Numbered from the stretch's first letter, positions 36,665 to 46,462 are shown. The stretch: 64,000 nucleotides of DNA from Labilibaculum sp. DW002 (GCF_029029525.1 NZ_JAKJSC010000001.1:1116001-1180000); one strand, 5' to 3'. Notes: a model not told the origin generated them from the letters alone. Translations and numbers: made by a program.

Positions 36665-39049
36665 ATGCCTGATAAAAACGATAAGATACAAGAGCTCCTG
36701 AGAAAACAAGAATCTCTTTGGAACAAGCAAGAATTACTTTCAAATGAAATAAATGATTTACGCTTCGAAATTACTCGTTTGCAGCAATCCGATAGTCAAG
36801 CGCTACAGGAAAAGCCAAAAGTTGAAACGCTGAACGATATTTTACTAGAGTATAAAGCGCCACAAGAACAGACTCCAAGTGTACCAGAAATAAAACAAAG
36901 CGTTGCAGATAAAAACAAAGCTCGAAAATCAGCAATAAAAGAAACCATTGCTAGCAAAAATAAAGCTCCTAATCTAGATCTTGAGAAATTTATTGGTGAA
37001 AATCTAATCAATAAAATTGGGATTATCATTACGGTGATTGGTGTGTCTATTGGCGCAAAATATTCTATCGACAATGATCTAATTAGTCCTTTAACCAGAA
37101 TTATCTTGGGTTATTTGGCTGGTATCGGCTTACTCGGCTTCGGAATTAAGCTAAAAGAAAAATACGAAAGTTACAGTGCCGTTTTGGTAAGTGGCGCCAT
37201 TGCAATCATGTATTTTATTACCTATGCAGCATACAGTTTTTACGAACTCTTTCCACAAACTCTTGCCTTTATACTCATGCTCGTCTTTACTGTTTTTACA
37301 GTAGTTGCAGCGATTAATTACAACAAACAAGTAATTGCACACATTGGTTTGGTTGGTGCTTATGCTGTCCCATTCCTACTTAGCGATGGTTCGGGAAAAG
37401 TTGCCGTTCTTTTTAGCTATATGGCGATTATTAATATTGGAATTTTATTTCTTGCCTTTAAAAAACACTGGAAACCATTATACTATTCAGCATTCTCTTT
37501 AAGTTGGCTAATCTATTTCTCTTGGTTTGTAGGAGATTATTCTTACGATGAACATTTTTCTCTTGCTAGCACATTTTTGTTTGTGTTTTTTGCAACCTTC
37601 TACCTCATGTTCCTTGCTTACAAATTGGTTCGCAAAGAAGCTTTAGAGAAAACCAACAGCTCTTTATTGCTAAGCAACTCTTTTATATTTTATGGCATCG
37701 GAATTGCGCTTTTGAGCAAAAACCACGATGAATATCTTGGCCTTTTCACTCTTTGCAACGCAATTTTACACAGCATCGTAAGTATTATCGTTTACAAACG
37801 AAATCTTGCTGACAAAAATATTTTTTACCTGATATCTGGATTGGTTCTGATTTTTACCACCATAACCATACCTGTGCAATTAGATGGCAATTGGGTTACA
37901 CTACTTTGGGTTACCGAAGCTGCTCTTTTATTCTGGATTGGGCGAACTAAAAAAGTCTCCATATACGAGCTACTGTCCTATCCTATGATGATTTTGGCAT
38001 TCTCTAGCATCCTACAAGACTGGAGCGAAATGTACTATTCCTATCATGTATCCGATCCATTATCAAAAATTACACCTATACTTAACGTACATTTTCTTAG
38101 CGCTATACTATTCATTGTTTCCTTTGGCTTTATCAATCGAATCAATTACAATCCGAAGTATCCATCACAAATCACATCGAAGGAATTCCTTAGCAAAGCA
38201 ATTTCCTTTCTAGTGCCATCCATCTTACTATTTACCCTTTATTTTTCTTTACGGATGGAGATCGATACCTACTGGAAACAAGTATTTAGCGATTCGGCAA
38301 TTTCTGTTCAAGCAGATGGCCAAGACTATGCACGCACAATTAAAAACTTTGACATCAAGAACTTTCAAAGCATATGGATCATTAACTATTCTTTGTTATT
38401 TTTTGCACTGCTATCCTTTGTTAATATCAAGAAAATTCAGATTAAAAAACTCGATTATGCTTGCACTGGTTTACTTGCCTTTACGGTGATTTTATTCCTA
38501 ACACAAGGACTTTATGCCATAAGTGAATTAAGAGAGGCTTATTTGAACAACGAACAATCGGAGTACTTTCAACATGGCGCCTTTAACATTATCATTCGAT
38601 ACATTTCCATGGGATTTGCAGGATTAGCCTTGGGCGCTTTATACATGCAAATTAAAGAGCGTTTAAACACCAAAAGCTTACGACTTGGCTTCGAATATTT
38701 ATTAGCTACCTCTATCGTGTGGATCTTAAGCAGCGAATTGCTAAACTGGATGGACATTGCTGGATCTGCTCAATCGTACAAACTTGGTTTGAGTATTCTT
38801 TGGGGATCTTATGCCTTATTACTGATTTCTTTTGGGATATGGAAAAACAAAAAGCATTTGCGAATTGCAGCAATCGGATGGTTTGGCATTACGCTCGTTA
38901 AGCTATTCTTTTACGACATTTCGCACCTGAGCACAATCGCAAAAACAATCGTATTTGTATCATTGGGAATCTTACTTCTGATCACCTCGTTTCTATACAA
39001 CAAGTATAAAAGCAATATTTCTGAGGAAGCTGATACCGAGATCAATTAA
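36665..39049 (+). CDS. DUF2339 large membrane protein
   Basis: A 794-residue protein. The N-terminal about 110 residues are soluble, with a coiled coil (QELLRKQESLWNKQELLSNEI) and lysine-rich linker. The signature LEKFIGENLINKIGIIITVIGVSIGAKYSID follows at about 100-130, then about twenty transmembrane segments. DUF2339 proteins are widespread and of unknown function; sugar-modifying or polymer-related roles have been guessed from topology only. The DUF3999 gene follows at 48 bases, and the two families are commonly paired, which suggests one membrane complex. Confidence 0.85.
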   Translation: MPDKNDKIQELLRKQESLWNKQELLSNEINDLRFEITRLQQSDSQALQEKPKVETLNDILLEYKAPQEQTPSVPEIKQSVADKNKARKSAIKETIASKNKAPNLDLEKFIGENLINKIGIIITVIGVSIGAKYSIDNDLISPLTRIILGYLAGIGLLGFGIKLKEKYESYSAVLVSGAIAIMYFITYAAYSFYELFPQTLAFILMLVFTVFTVVAAINYNKQVIAHIGLVGAYAVPFLLSDGSGKVAVLFSYMAIINIGILFLAFKKHWKPLYYSAFSLSWLIYFSWFVGDYSYDEHFSLASTFLFVFFATFYLMFLAYKLVRKEALEKTNSSLLLSNSFIFYGIGIALLSKNHDEYLGLFTLCNAILHSIVSIIVYKRNLADKNIFYLISGLVLIFTTITIPVQLDGNWVTLLWVTEAALLFWIGRTKKVSIYELLSYPMMILAFSSILQDWSEMYYSYHVSDPLSKITPILNVHFLSAILFIVSFGFINRINYNPKYPSQITSKEFLSKAISFLVPSILLFTLYFSLRMEIDTYWKQVFSDSAISVQADGQDYARTIKNFDIKNFQSIWIINYSLLFFALLSFVNIKKIQIKKLDYACTGLLAFTVILFLTQGLYAISELREAYLNNEQSEYFQHGAFNIIIRYISMGFAGLALGALYMQIKERLNTKSLRLGFEYLLATSIVWILSSELLNWMDIAGSAQSYKLGLSILWGSYALLLISFGIWKNKKHLRIAAIGWFGITLVKLFFYDISHLSTIAKTIVFVSLGILLLITSFLYNKYKSNISEEADTEIN

Positions 39050-39096
39050 ATAGACAAAAAAGAATCGAAAGATCCTTAGCATATAAAACTCTAATC

Positions 39097-40332
39097 ATGA
39101 AAACTAGAATCTGTATCTACCTGTTCCTTTTTGTTTGCACCAATTCGTTCGCACAAGCAAAAGACTACGATTACCAAAGAGAGTTAATTGGAGTTACAGA
39201 TCAGTGGCATAAACTAGACTTGCCAAATGATTTATTCGCTAAGCTTTCTACCGATTTATCGGATATTAGAATCCTTGGGATCTCAGCGAACAAGGATACG
39301 TTGGAGGCACCTTATTTAATTCAAGCCTCGAAAGAAACGATTAAAACAAAGCATGTCGATTTTAAATTATTGAATAGCACGCACAATAAAAATGGATATT
39401 ACTATTCGTTTAAAGTACCAACGGCCGATGCAATCAATCAAATTCAGTTGGATTTTAAACAGGATAATTTCGACTGGGCTGTTTCTTTGCAAGGAAGTCA
39501 AAACCAAAAGGATTGGTACACCATTATTGAAGACTACCGAATACTATCCATTAGTAATCAGCACACCGATTACAAACATACACAAGTAAATTTCCCTGCG
39601 GCCAATTTTCCCTATTTCAGATTGCACGTAGCGAGCAATGAAAAACCAGAATTGCAAAAAGCGAACTTGTTACGCAAAGAAGTGGTGAACGGAAAATTGA
39701 GAAATTACCAGATTAAAAAACAAGAGATAAATCAGAACAAAAAGAGGAAAACAAGCGAAATTGACATTGATTTAGAAGCTCCTGTTCTGATTAGTAGTCT
39801 GACAATAAAGATAGACGAAAGCTTCGACTACTATCGCCCAATTAGCATTCGCTATGTTACCGATAGTGTAAAAACAGAAAAAGGCTGGAAATACAATTAC
39901 AGAACAATTACTTCGGGAACCTTATCGTCACTTGAAAAAAATGTGTTCAAATTCAAAAGCATAAAAGCTCAACATTTAAAAGTGATCATCTCCAACCAAG
40001 ATAATCAGGCGCTAAAAATAAGTGGTGTTGAAGTAAGCGGATACATCTGGCAACTGCTTGCTCGCTTTAAGGAACCTGCCTCTTATTTCTTAACCTATGG
40101 CAACAAGCATTCACGTAAGCCCAATTACGATATCGCCCGTTTTTCGAATAAAATACCGAAAGAAATTGCGGGAATTACTTTAGGTAAAGAACAAGTTATT
40201 AAAAAGAAAGCCAAAACACCAAAAGAAGGTCTATTCATGAACAAAACATGGCTTTGGGGAATAATCGGTCTTATGATACTTCTACTGGCTTGGTTCACCT
40301 TAAAAATGATGAAGAAAACAGAAGAAAGCTAG
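39097..40332 (+). CDS. DUF3999 periplasmic membrane-anchored protein
   Basis: A 411-residue protein with a signal peptide (MKTRICIYLFLFVCTNSFAQ), a large beta-rich periplasmic part of about 360 residues with DUF3999 features (YQRELIGVTDQWHKLDLP at the start, a galactose-binding-like middle), one transmembrane helix near 387-405 (WLWGIIGLMILLLAWFTL) and a short basic tail. It is the partner of the DUF2339 membrane protein upstream. Function unknown. Confidence 0.82.
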   Translation: MKTRICIYLFLFVCTNSFAQAKDYDYQRELIGVTDQWHKLDLPNDLFAKLSTDLSDIRILGISANKDTLEAPYLIQASKETIKTKHVDFKLLNSTHNKNGYYYSFKVPTADAINQIQLDFKQDNFDWAVSLQGSQNQKDWYTIIEDYRILSISNQHTDYKHTQVNFPAANFPYFRLHVASNEKPELQKANLLRKEVVNGKLRNYQIKKQEINQNKKRKTSEIDIDLEAPVLISSLTIKIDESFDYYRPISIRYVTDSVKTEKGWKYNYRTITSGTLSSLEKNVFKFKSIKAQHLKVIISNQDNQALKISGVEVSGYIWQLLARFKEPASYFLTYGNKHSRKPNYDIARFSNKIPKEIAGITLGKEQVIKKKAKTPKEGLFMNKTWLWGIIGLMILLLAWFTLKMMKKTEES

Positions 40333-40694
40333 AAACAGTAAGCTTTCTTACTTTCATTCATTTTATTCAAAGCCCACAATAGACTTTACAGAGAAAACCT
40401 TTTGTTAATCACTGTACTTTTCATAAATTCGAGAATTCTAATCTTTCGAATGAAGTGGGAATGCAATCTATTTTGCAAAAGAGGATATGAATTCTTTTTA
40501 TAAAATGAACATATCCATACACGGGGGTATAGACAATGCAAAAGGGAATGAAATTTTAAATAGGGCAAATTATTTTTAAAAGGGCTGAAATAATTTATCC
40601 TAAGTGGTATTCACAGCCAAAAAAATGATAACAGGCGGATATATTTCAAAACAAGTGACGAAACATATCGCCATACCGTTACCTTCAATAGCAA
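40333..40694. other. Intergenic region with an orphan promoter
   Basis: 362 bases. A small AGTAAG/CTTACT hairpin near 40338-40353 may end the DUF3999 transcript. A promoter-like element is at 40401-40431. Only very short open frames (17-24 codons) follow. I see no RNA family. Confidence 0.5.
40401..40431 (+). promoter_or_regulatory. Promoter-like element with no obvious gene
   Basis: TTTG at 40401-40404, 19 bases, then TAAATTCG at 40424-40431, the same arrangement as the DUF2339 promoter. The next gene starts 264 bases downstream, so it would give a long leader or a small RNA. Confidence 0.35.
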
Positions 40695-41564
40695 ATGAAA
40701 AAGAGCATAGCACTTTTATTAATAATAATTGGACTGCAAGTTTCTGGTCAAACTACAATTGATTCGATTGTTAAGATCGAAATTGTGGACTATGAGAATA
40801 ATGATTTTGACAACATGAAAGGTAGAACATATCAACTCATCGCATTAAAAAACAGTTTCTCTGTTTATAATATGAATATTTTTACTGGTTTTGAATTACT
40901 TGAAAAGCTGAAGAAGGATGATAAATTTCGTTATGAAACGATTTTGAATAAATTTACAAAGGATTCAATGGAAGTATTCAAAATTGAAATAAATTCATTA
41001 AAACAAGAATATTTTATTGAACCAAATGCAATTGATTGTGTATCGAGAAATCAAATTGATTCACTATTATTTGAATTGGAGCGAATCCCTACTAAATCTA
41101 TATTCAAAGAATTAGGGCTTAATCATGAACTACTAGACAATAATGCTTTAAAACACCTAGAGTTATTTCTTCAAAAGAACTTTAAAAATTCGAAACTTAA
41201 AGAGTCACAAAAAGCGTACTGTTTAAATCAATTGCAAAATAGTGAGATATTACAAATATCGGCAAAAGAATTAATTCGTAAAAACGCTTTCAGTGATTAT
41301 GGATACACAAGCGTTACAGTTTACAGACAAAGTGATACTTTGAATTACCAAACCAAAGGTACTAGTTACTATAAGTTACCTTGGTTTAATGAAAATAAAA
41401 GAATTTATACCTACAATCCAAGAACTTCTATTTTGCTAGGTACAATAATTCCAAATGAGATAAATAGAGATCTATTACAAGGGAGAAATTTCACGAGAGA
41501 TTTATACTTTTATGTAATTGATAAATACTGCTTGACTCGACAAGATCGTTTTAAAAAGAAATAG
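40695..41564 (+). CDS. Secreted protein of unknown function
   Basis: A 289-residue protein with a clear signal peptide (MKKSIALLLIIIGLQVSGQ). The mature part is rich in Asn, Lys and Leu, predicted helical in the middle (about 125-190). I see no known motif, no lipoprotein cysteine and no membrane anchor. It stands at the start of a patch of short orphan genes, which suggests an accessory gene. Confidence 0.65.
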   Translation: MKKSIALLLIIIGLQVSGQTTIDSIVKIEIVDYENNDFDNMKGRTYQLIALKNSFSVYNMNIFTGFELLEKLKKDDKFRYETILNKFTKDSMEVFKIEINSLKQEYFIEPNAIDCVSRNQIDSLLFELERIPTKSIFKELGLNHELLDNNALKHLELFLQKNFKNSKLKESQKAYCLNQLQNSEILQISAKELIRKNAFSDYGYTSVTVYRQSDTLNYQTKGTSYYKLPWFNENKRIYTYNPRTSILLGTIIPNEINRDLLQGRNFTRDLYFYVIDKYCLTRQDRFKKK

Positions 41565-41633
41565 CTAAAGCAGGTAATAAAAGCTAAATGTATCATGACC
41601 GTTGATTAATCTAGCAAAAAAACACACAAATTA

Positions 41634-41930
41634 ATGGGAACTATTATAAACAACATTTTAAATTATTTTTCTTCTTCCGAGCAAGAGGAAGAACAATTAA
41701 TAGAATTCCAACGAAATGACAAATGCTTTTGCGATAGTGGTAAAAAATATAAAAACTGTCATTTGATAAAGCTTCGCAAGAAAGGGAAAATGGCACTTTA
41801 TTCTGTGGGAAAAAATGGAGAAGGTAAAAAAGTCAAAATTCTATCAGAAAGAAAGTATCGACATCAAACTATTCGATTTACAACCAACTTAACAGGTAAT
41901 GATATCGGAGGTGGTGGAAATCTTGAATAA
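41634..41930 (+). CDS. Small SEC-C motif protein
   Basis: A 98-residue protein. A metal-binding SEC-C motif CFCDSGKKYKNCH is at about residues 32-44, with the spacing CxCx8CH known from the tail of SecA and many stand-alone proteins, where it holds zinc and contacts ribosomes or other proteins. The rest is basic, with a glycine-rich tail (DIGGGGN). Function unknown. It lies between two orphan genes. Confidence 0.65.
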   Translation: MGTIINNILNYFSSSEQEEEQLIEFQRNDKCFCDSGKKYKNCHLIKLRKKGKMALYSVGKNGEGKKVKILSERKYRHQTIRFTTNLTGNDIGGGGNLE

Positions 41931-42041
41931 AGACAAATTTGTTAGGCTTACTTCTTTGGATCTATCCGTTAAAGATTTTAATTTAAATCGCTAAAATTAA
42001 GCAATACCGTTACAAGCAATCTTTTAAGTCAGCATCAAAAC

Positions 42042-42593
42042 ATGAAGAAAGTAAAAGATAAAAGACAACAGCAGGCTTTAAATATTTTCTTAGGAATAAT
42101 TTTTATGACATTACCGATTATCGGTATTGCTTTAAGTGCAATTGCAATTGGAGGTGATATAGGAAATTACGTAGAACCATACAAATTCTGTTTTATTTGG
42201 GGAGTAATAGGGGTTGTGTTAGCTTATATGGTTACATATAAATTGAAGCCAATTATTATGACTGTCAATAAAAACATAAAAAACTATTCACAACTAAGAT
42301 TATATTTTTCATTAGGATTTATTGGTATTGCACTAATAGTAGGCGTGAAAATTAATTCATACAATTCATCTTTGGACAAAACATTCAATTCAACTTTGAT
42401 TTATAAAACTCAAAAAAAAGGTGGTTACGGTGTTGTAGGATATAACAAACTCCATTTTTTTATAAATGAACAAGCTATTGAATTAAGATGCCATCTGAAA
42501 TATTGGGAAAATCATAATTTAGGCGAAAAAATAAATATTGAGTTTTATAAAAGTAAAATGGGATTCCACTATTGGAAAATTAAGAATGAATAA
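42042..42593 (+). CDS. Small membrane protein of unknown function
   Basis: A 183-residue protein with three transmembrane helices at about residues 14-36, 48-66 and 86-104, followed by a soluble domain of about 75 residues (KTFNSTLIYKTQKKGGYGVVGYNKLHFFIN). The layout resembles small DUF3592-like proteins. I do not recognise the family with confidence. The stop codon overlaps the start of a possible short open frame. Confidence 0.6.
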   Translation: MKKVKDKRQQQALNIFLGIIFMTLPIIGIALSAIAIGGDIGNYVEPYKFCFIWGVIGVVLAYMVTYKLKPIIMTVNKNIKNYSQLRLYFSLGFIGIALIVGVKINSYNSSLDKTFNSTLIYKTQKKGGYGVVGYNKLHFFINEQAIELRCHLKYWENHNLGEKINIEFYKSKMGFHYWKIKNE

Positions 42594-42742
42594 TGGATTC
42601 TATTAACAATAAAAAAGCACTTGCGGTGAATAAACTCCCTAATCTCCGCAACAAAAGCAGAGAAAAGGATGCGAGCAGAGGAAGAAGCACTAATTATGAA
42701 TTAGTTGAATTACCAGACGGCAACAAAGCTGAGCATATTTAA
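42593..42742 (+). pseudogene. Possible remnant of a decayed gene
   Basis: A 49-codon open frame starts at an ATG sharing its first base with the preceding stop and ends at 42742. Another stretch in a different frame (about 42745-42815) reads TQKTIESMQHPDIQKYVGSHR and stops. The two could be pieces of one broken gene. Neither has a recognised domain. Confidence 0.25.
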
Positions 42743-42850
42743 TTCCTGCTACTCAAAAAACAATAGAATCAATGCAGCATCCCGACATTCAAAAATATGT
42801 TGGATCCCATAGATGAAGAGGACAAAAGAAAATTATCAATCAATATTGTC

Positions 42851-42897
42851 CTATTTATTTTTGTATTGGGCTATCCGCCCAAACCCGAATTCATTTT
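42851..42897 (+). repeat. Direct repeat copy 1 flanking a two-gene module
   Basis: Contains GGGCTATCCGCCCAAACCCG, a small GGGC/GCCC hairpin, within about 45 bases that recur with few changes at 46414-46462 in the same orientation. It lies right at the stop side of the propeller protein gene. Confidence 0.75.
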
Positions 42898-42898
42898 T

Positions 42899-44911
42899 TT
42901 ACAGCCCCATTTCAAACACAATTAAATCACCTTTTTCCGTTAATCTTGTAGCACTAATTGCTACAAAATTTTCATCAGTAAAAGTTAAATCGTTTAGTTT
43001 TATCCCTTGTGGCAAAGCAAATTCTTTTTCTGATTTTATACTACCTGCTTCATCAATATGGACGACTTTGATTTTATTATTAAATGTTCCTGCAATAACA
43101 AAACTATTATCAGCTAAGCTTATAATTTGTTCTATATTTCCTTTTCCAGTAACACTAATGGGTGATTCCCAAATCTTTTCCCCATCTATATTGTATGCAC
43201 TTGCAAAAGCTCCTGTAGCGTTTAAACCAGCAAAAACGATTTTATTATTCCCATTAATACCAACGGCGGTTGATTTTAAGCCTTGATCCAATAAAATATC
43301 CCATTTTAAATAACCTGCCTGGTTAATAGCAAATATCCAATTGCCCGCAGCAGCATAAGCAATACCTGAGGTATCACTAGCAATATTATAAACCTTACCC
43401 TTGCTTGAGTATGCACGCGACCACAATTTTTTACCATTGGCATTGAGTTTTACTAAACCAGGCGTAAAAGTTGAATCTTTTTTGTTTGTGCTATAGCCAG
43501 CAATTAAAATTTTATTGTCGGAATAAACTACAAAATCGAGTACTTCATCAATATCAATTCTTTGATTAAAAATATTTTTACCATTGGCATCAAGCTTGTA
43601 AATCCAGGCTTGCCCTTGTACACTATCAACTATGGCATCCGTAATACCTGCAACATAAATTTCATTTTGAGCACTTACACTAACTTTATTTACAGTATCA
43701 TCAAAACGGTTTCCTAAAAACTTATTCCAAATCATTTTTCCACTAGCATCTAAACCTAAAAGCCAAGAATCGTGCATCTCTCCCTCTGCTTTACGCGACG
43801 ATGCAGCTACTAAAAGCTCTCCATTTGGGCGTGAGGCAATTCCACCACCAAAATCATTAAACTGCTGGTTATCGAATCCTTTTACAAACTTGTAATTTTC
43901 CGTTGCAAAATCCTTAAGGATCTCTTCTCCTAATACACTAGCTTTAAGATTAAAAATATCAATGTAATGCTTGCCTTCAGGAAATGCAGACACAAATTTG
44001 TTATAAGCCTCTATGCTATTTACACTTTTAGCCCATTCAAAAAGCAATTTCTGTTTTAAAACTTTAGCTTTTGACATTTTTGATGAATTAGGAAATTCTG
44101 CCATAAAATGCTCAATAGCTTCAAGTGTCTGTTTATCGGATGCAACTTTAAAAGCCATTCCTTCCATTAATTTCTTAACCTCATAAACTTGAGCAGCCTC
44201 AGGATATTTTTCAACAAAATTTCGCAAACTATTAAATGATCCCTCACTTATAGCAGTTTTATAGGCTAAGTCATTGCGCATCTTTATTGCAATATCAGCT
44301 TGAGCTGATTCAGGATAATCCTTTAAAAATTGATTAAATGCAGCAAGCGTATTTTTATTCTCAGCTTCACGAAACTTTATATAATTCAAAATATGCGAAA
44401 CATTGACATAGTATTTAGACTCAGGAAATTCATTTAAAAACCTCTCAGCATAATCTGTATTGTTTTCCTCTCGTACAAATTTTATCAACTTATCATCCAT
44501 TTGTAGGCGCAGCCAGTCCATGTTTTTAATTACCGGTCTATGTCCACGCCTTTTATCTAGTTTTAAAAATAAATCGTTTAAAACAACTTTATCTCCTGCA
44601 GTAAACTGAGATTGCGTTGCATAGGCTTTTTTAAAGTATCCCAAAGCTTTAAAATAATCTTTGCCCGAATATTTATCAAATGAGTAAACAATAGCTTGCC
44701 CCAAATTAGCCATTGCTGATTCTGGTTCTTTTACTAAAACTTTATCGAAATTTACTTTAGCCTTACCGAGTCCAGTATCAATATCAGTCTGAACACTTGC
44801 CTCCATGCCTTTGAATAAATCATTTTTATAGATTTTACTAGACTTCTGTGCTATACTAATAAATGATATTAGCAGGAAAACGATCAGCAAATTTATTTTT
44901 CTTGAATTCAT
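42899..44911 (-). CDS. Secreted TPR-like and beta-propeller protein
   Basis: A 670-residue protein with a signal peptide (MNSRKINLLIVFLLISFISIAQ). Residues about 25-330 form helical repeats with the recurring pattern FLxxFPxSxxxxxA (ERFLNEFPESKYY, FLKDYPESAQAD, FMAEFPNSSKM). Residues about 340-670 form a PQQ-like propeller, with repeats ending in LDASGKMIWNKFLG, LNANGKKLWSRAYS and YNIDGEKIWESPIS. It follows the OmpA-family gene by ten bases. A cell-surface or periplasmic sensing or scaffold role is plausible. The two genes are bounded by direct repeats. Confidence 0.75.
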   Translation of the reverse strand: MNSRKINLLIVFLLISFISIAQKSSKIYKNDLFKGMEASVQTDIDTGLGKAKVNFDKVLVKEPESAMANLGQAIVYSFDKYSGKDYFKALGYFKKAYATQSQFTAGDKVVLNDLFLKLDKRRGHRPVIKNMDWLRLQMDDKLIKFVREENNTDYAERFLNEFPESKYYVNVSHILNYIKFREAENKNTLAAFNQFLKDYPESAQADIAIKMRNDLAYKTAISEGSFNSLRNFVEKYPEAAQVYEVKKLMEGMAFKVASDKQTLEAIEHFMAEFPNSSKMSKAKVLKQKLLFEWAKSVNSIEAYNKFVSAFPEGKHYIDIFNLKASVLGEEILKDFATENYKFVKGFDNQQFNDFGGGIASRPNGELLVAASSRKAEGEMHDSWLLGLDASGKMIWNKFLGNRFDDTVNKVSVSAQNEIYVAGITDAIVDSVQGQAWIYKLDANGKNIFNQRIDIDEVLDFVVYSDNKILIAGYSTNKKDSTFTPGLVKLNANGKKLWSRAYSSKGKVYNIASDTSGIAYAAAGNWIFAINQAGYLKWDILLDQGLKSTAVGINGNNKIVFAGLNATGAFASAYNIDGEKIWESPISVTGKGNIEQIISLADNSFVIAGTFNNKIKVVHIDEAGSIKSEKEFALPQGIKLNDLTFTDENFVAISATRLTEKGDLIVFEMGL

Positions 44912-44921
44912 AATTAAGGGC

Positions 44922-46313
44922 TTATTTTTTTAGTACTAAAAATTCCACACGACGATTATTCGATCGTCCAACTTCGGTTTTATTGGTATCTAAAAACTTA
45001 GACTCTCCATATCCAACACCTTTGATTCTTTGAGAATTGACTCCTTTACTAACAAGATAGTTAACCACAGATTCTGCTCGTTGCTGACTTAAATTTTGAT
45101 TTAATTCATCAGACCCCACATCATCAGTGTGCCCACTAATCTCAATCAAACTTACTGTTCCTTCTTTTAAAAATTCGACTACTTTATCAAGTTCTTCAAA
45201 TGAAGTTGGCAAAAGCGTACTTTTTCCCGTTTCGAAGAAAATATTATTTAAAATAAGAGCACCTCCTTCTTCAATATTTCTTAATCCCTCGGTAAAAGAA
45301 TCTTTAGGTAGTATGGGCTCTTTAAAAACAATCGTACCTTCTGTGTGACAATTATTTTGATCACTTACATGATAAGTATATGAACCTGCTTCTAGATTTT
45401 GAAGTTTCTGTACATTTTTTGTTCCGTTACTCCAATCAATATTGTAAGGAGGTTCTCCTCCTGATATTCCTAAGCTAATGATACCATCATTTATTATCTT
45501 ACTAATTTGACCTGTAACAGGATTTAGACCTCCTGTATAAGAAGAATCAATAAGCACGGTTTTTAATCCTTTCGGAACGCATGCACACATATTACAATCA
45601 ACTAGGGGACGAATTTCAAAATCGTCAAAAAAGTAATAAGCATATGACTTGCCTTTTTTATTCTTAGTATCACGACCAGTAACTACATAGTTCGTGTTAT
45701 CGTAGTTTTTAAAGTTCCCCACAACAAAGAATGCCTCACCTCCTTTAGCTGTATATACTTGACAGAACTGTATCCATTCTTCTGTATTGTCTAAAAACAA
45801 ACCTTCTTTATTAGTTAAATCTGCCTTTAAGTTTAAAAATGTTTTATTACCATTGGCTATTTTTGATTCTGTAAAATGCATGCTCAATTGATCAACAGCA
45901 AATTTACTACCAGATGCTAATTTGTACCAAAATGAAACACAATATTTTTGACCAGGAACCATAACCCTGCTTAAAGTACCTTGAAAGTATTCTCTGAAAT
46001 CACGATTACTTCCGCTTAAAATAGCTCCCATATATCCTTTGCCAGATTTAGCCTTGCTGTATCCTGCAAAATTATCTGGCACTTTTACTTCATTAGCCCC
46101 ACACTCATTAAAATAATCGGGAGTAGTAGCTGTTGGATAGGTCCAGTTAGGAATTAACTTATGTGTCTTATCCATAAAAGTGTAGCTTTCAGGACATTTT
46201 TCATACACTTCAAAACTAGGATTAAGTACCATATTCTCAACTTGAGCATATGATCCAAAGCTTGTGAAAATAACAATCAATACTATGAGATGTTTTACGT
46301 AGAGCTTTCTCAT
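44922..46313 (-). CDS. OmpA-family surface protein with SprB-like repeat
   Basis: A 463-residue protein with a signal peptide (ending SYAQ). An N-terminal jelly-roll-like domain (about 25-230; NMVLNPSFEVYEKCP) resembles carbohydrate-binding or gliding-associated modules. A short cysteine-bearing linker and one SprB-type repeat (ISGGEPPYNIDWSNG to VSDQNNCHTEGTI, about 282-330) follow. The C-terminal OmpA domain (about 350-460) has the peptidoglycan-binding ISGHTDDVGSDELNQNLSQQRA motif. It is an outer-membrane or peptidoglycan-linked protein. It is first in a two-gene unit with the propeller protein. Confidence 0.8.
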   Translation of the reverse strand: MRKLYVKHLIVLIVIFTSFGSYAQVENMVLNPSFEVYEKCPESYTFMDKTHKLIPNWTYPTATTPDYFNECGANEVKVPDNFAGYSKAKSGKGYMGAILSGSNRDFREYFQGTLSRVMVPGQKYCVSFWYKLASGSKFAVDQLSMHFTESKIANGNKTFLNLKADLTNKEGLFLDNTEEWIQFCQVYTAKGGEAFFVVGNFKNYDNTNYVVTGRDTKNKKGKSYAYYFFDDFEIRPLVDCNMCACVPKGLKTVLIDSSYTGGLNPVTGQISKIINDGIISLGISGGEPPYNIDWSNGTKNVQKLQNLEAGSYTYHVSDQNNCHTEGTIVFKEPILPKDSFTEGLRNIEEGGALILNNIFFETGKSTLLPTSFEELDKVVEFLKEGTVSLIEISGHTDDVGSDELNQNLSQQRAESVVNYLVSKGVNSQRIKGVGYGESKFLDTNKTEVGRSNNRRVEFLVLKK

Positions 46314-46413
46314 TATTAAATAGAATTATGTTTGTGTTTCTAAATTTTAAATAAATATATCGAATTGGTACGTTTTATGATAAAATAAAAGCAAAAATTT
46401 AGTTTATGCTTAA

Positions 46414-46462
46414 CTATTTATTTTTTTTGAATTGGGCTATCCGCCCAAACCCGATTTCATTT
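46414..46462 (+). repeat. Direct repeat copy 2 flanking a two-gene module
   Basis: Second copy of the repeat seen at 42851-42897, including GGGCTATCCGCCCAAACCCG. It also marks the left edge of the larger non-coding element that follows. Confidence 0.75.

Noticed and set aside
40674-42020. Integron-like gene cassettes with attC sites, suggested by the shared ATACCGTTAC
   Set aside because: The match is only ten bases, without the paired core sites or hairpin of attC. No integrase is present.
42813-43286. A 157-codon open frame on the plus strand
   Set aside because: It covers the direct repeat and the antisense of the propeller protein gene. No start context or domain is seen.
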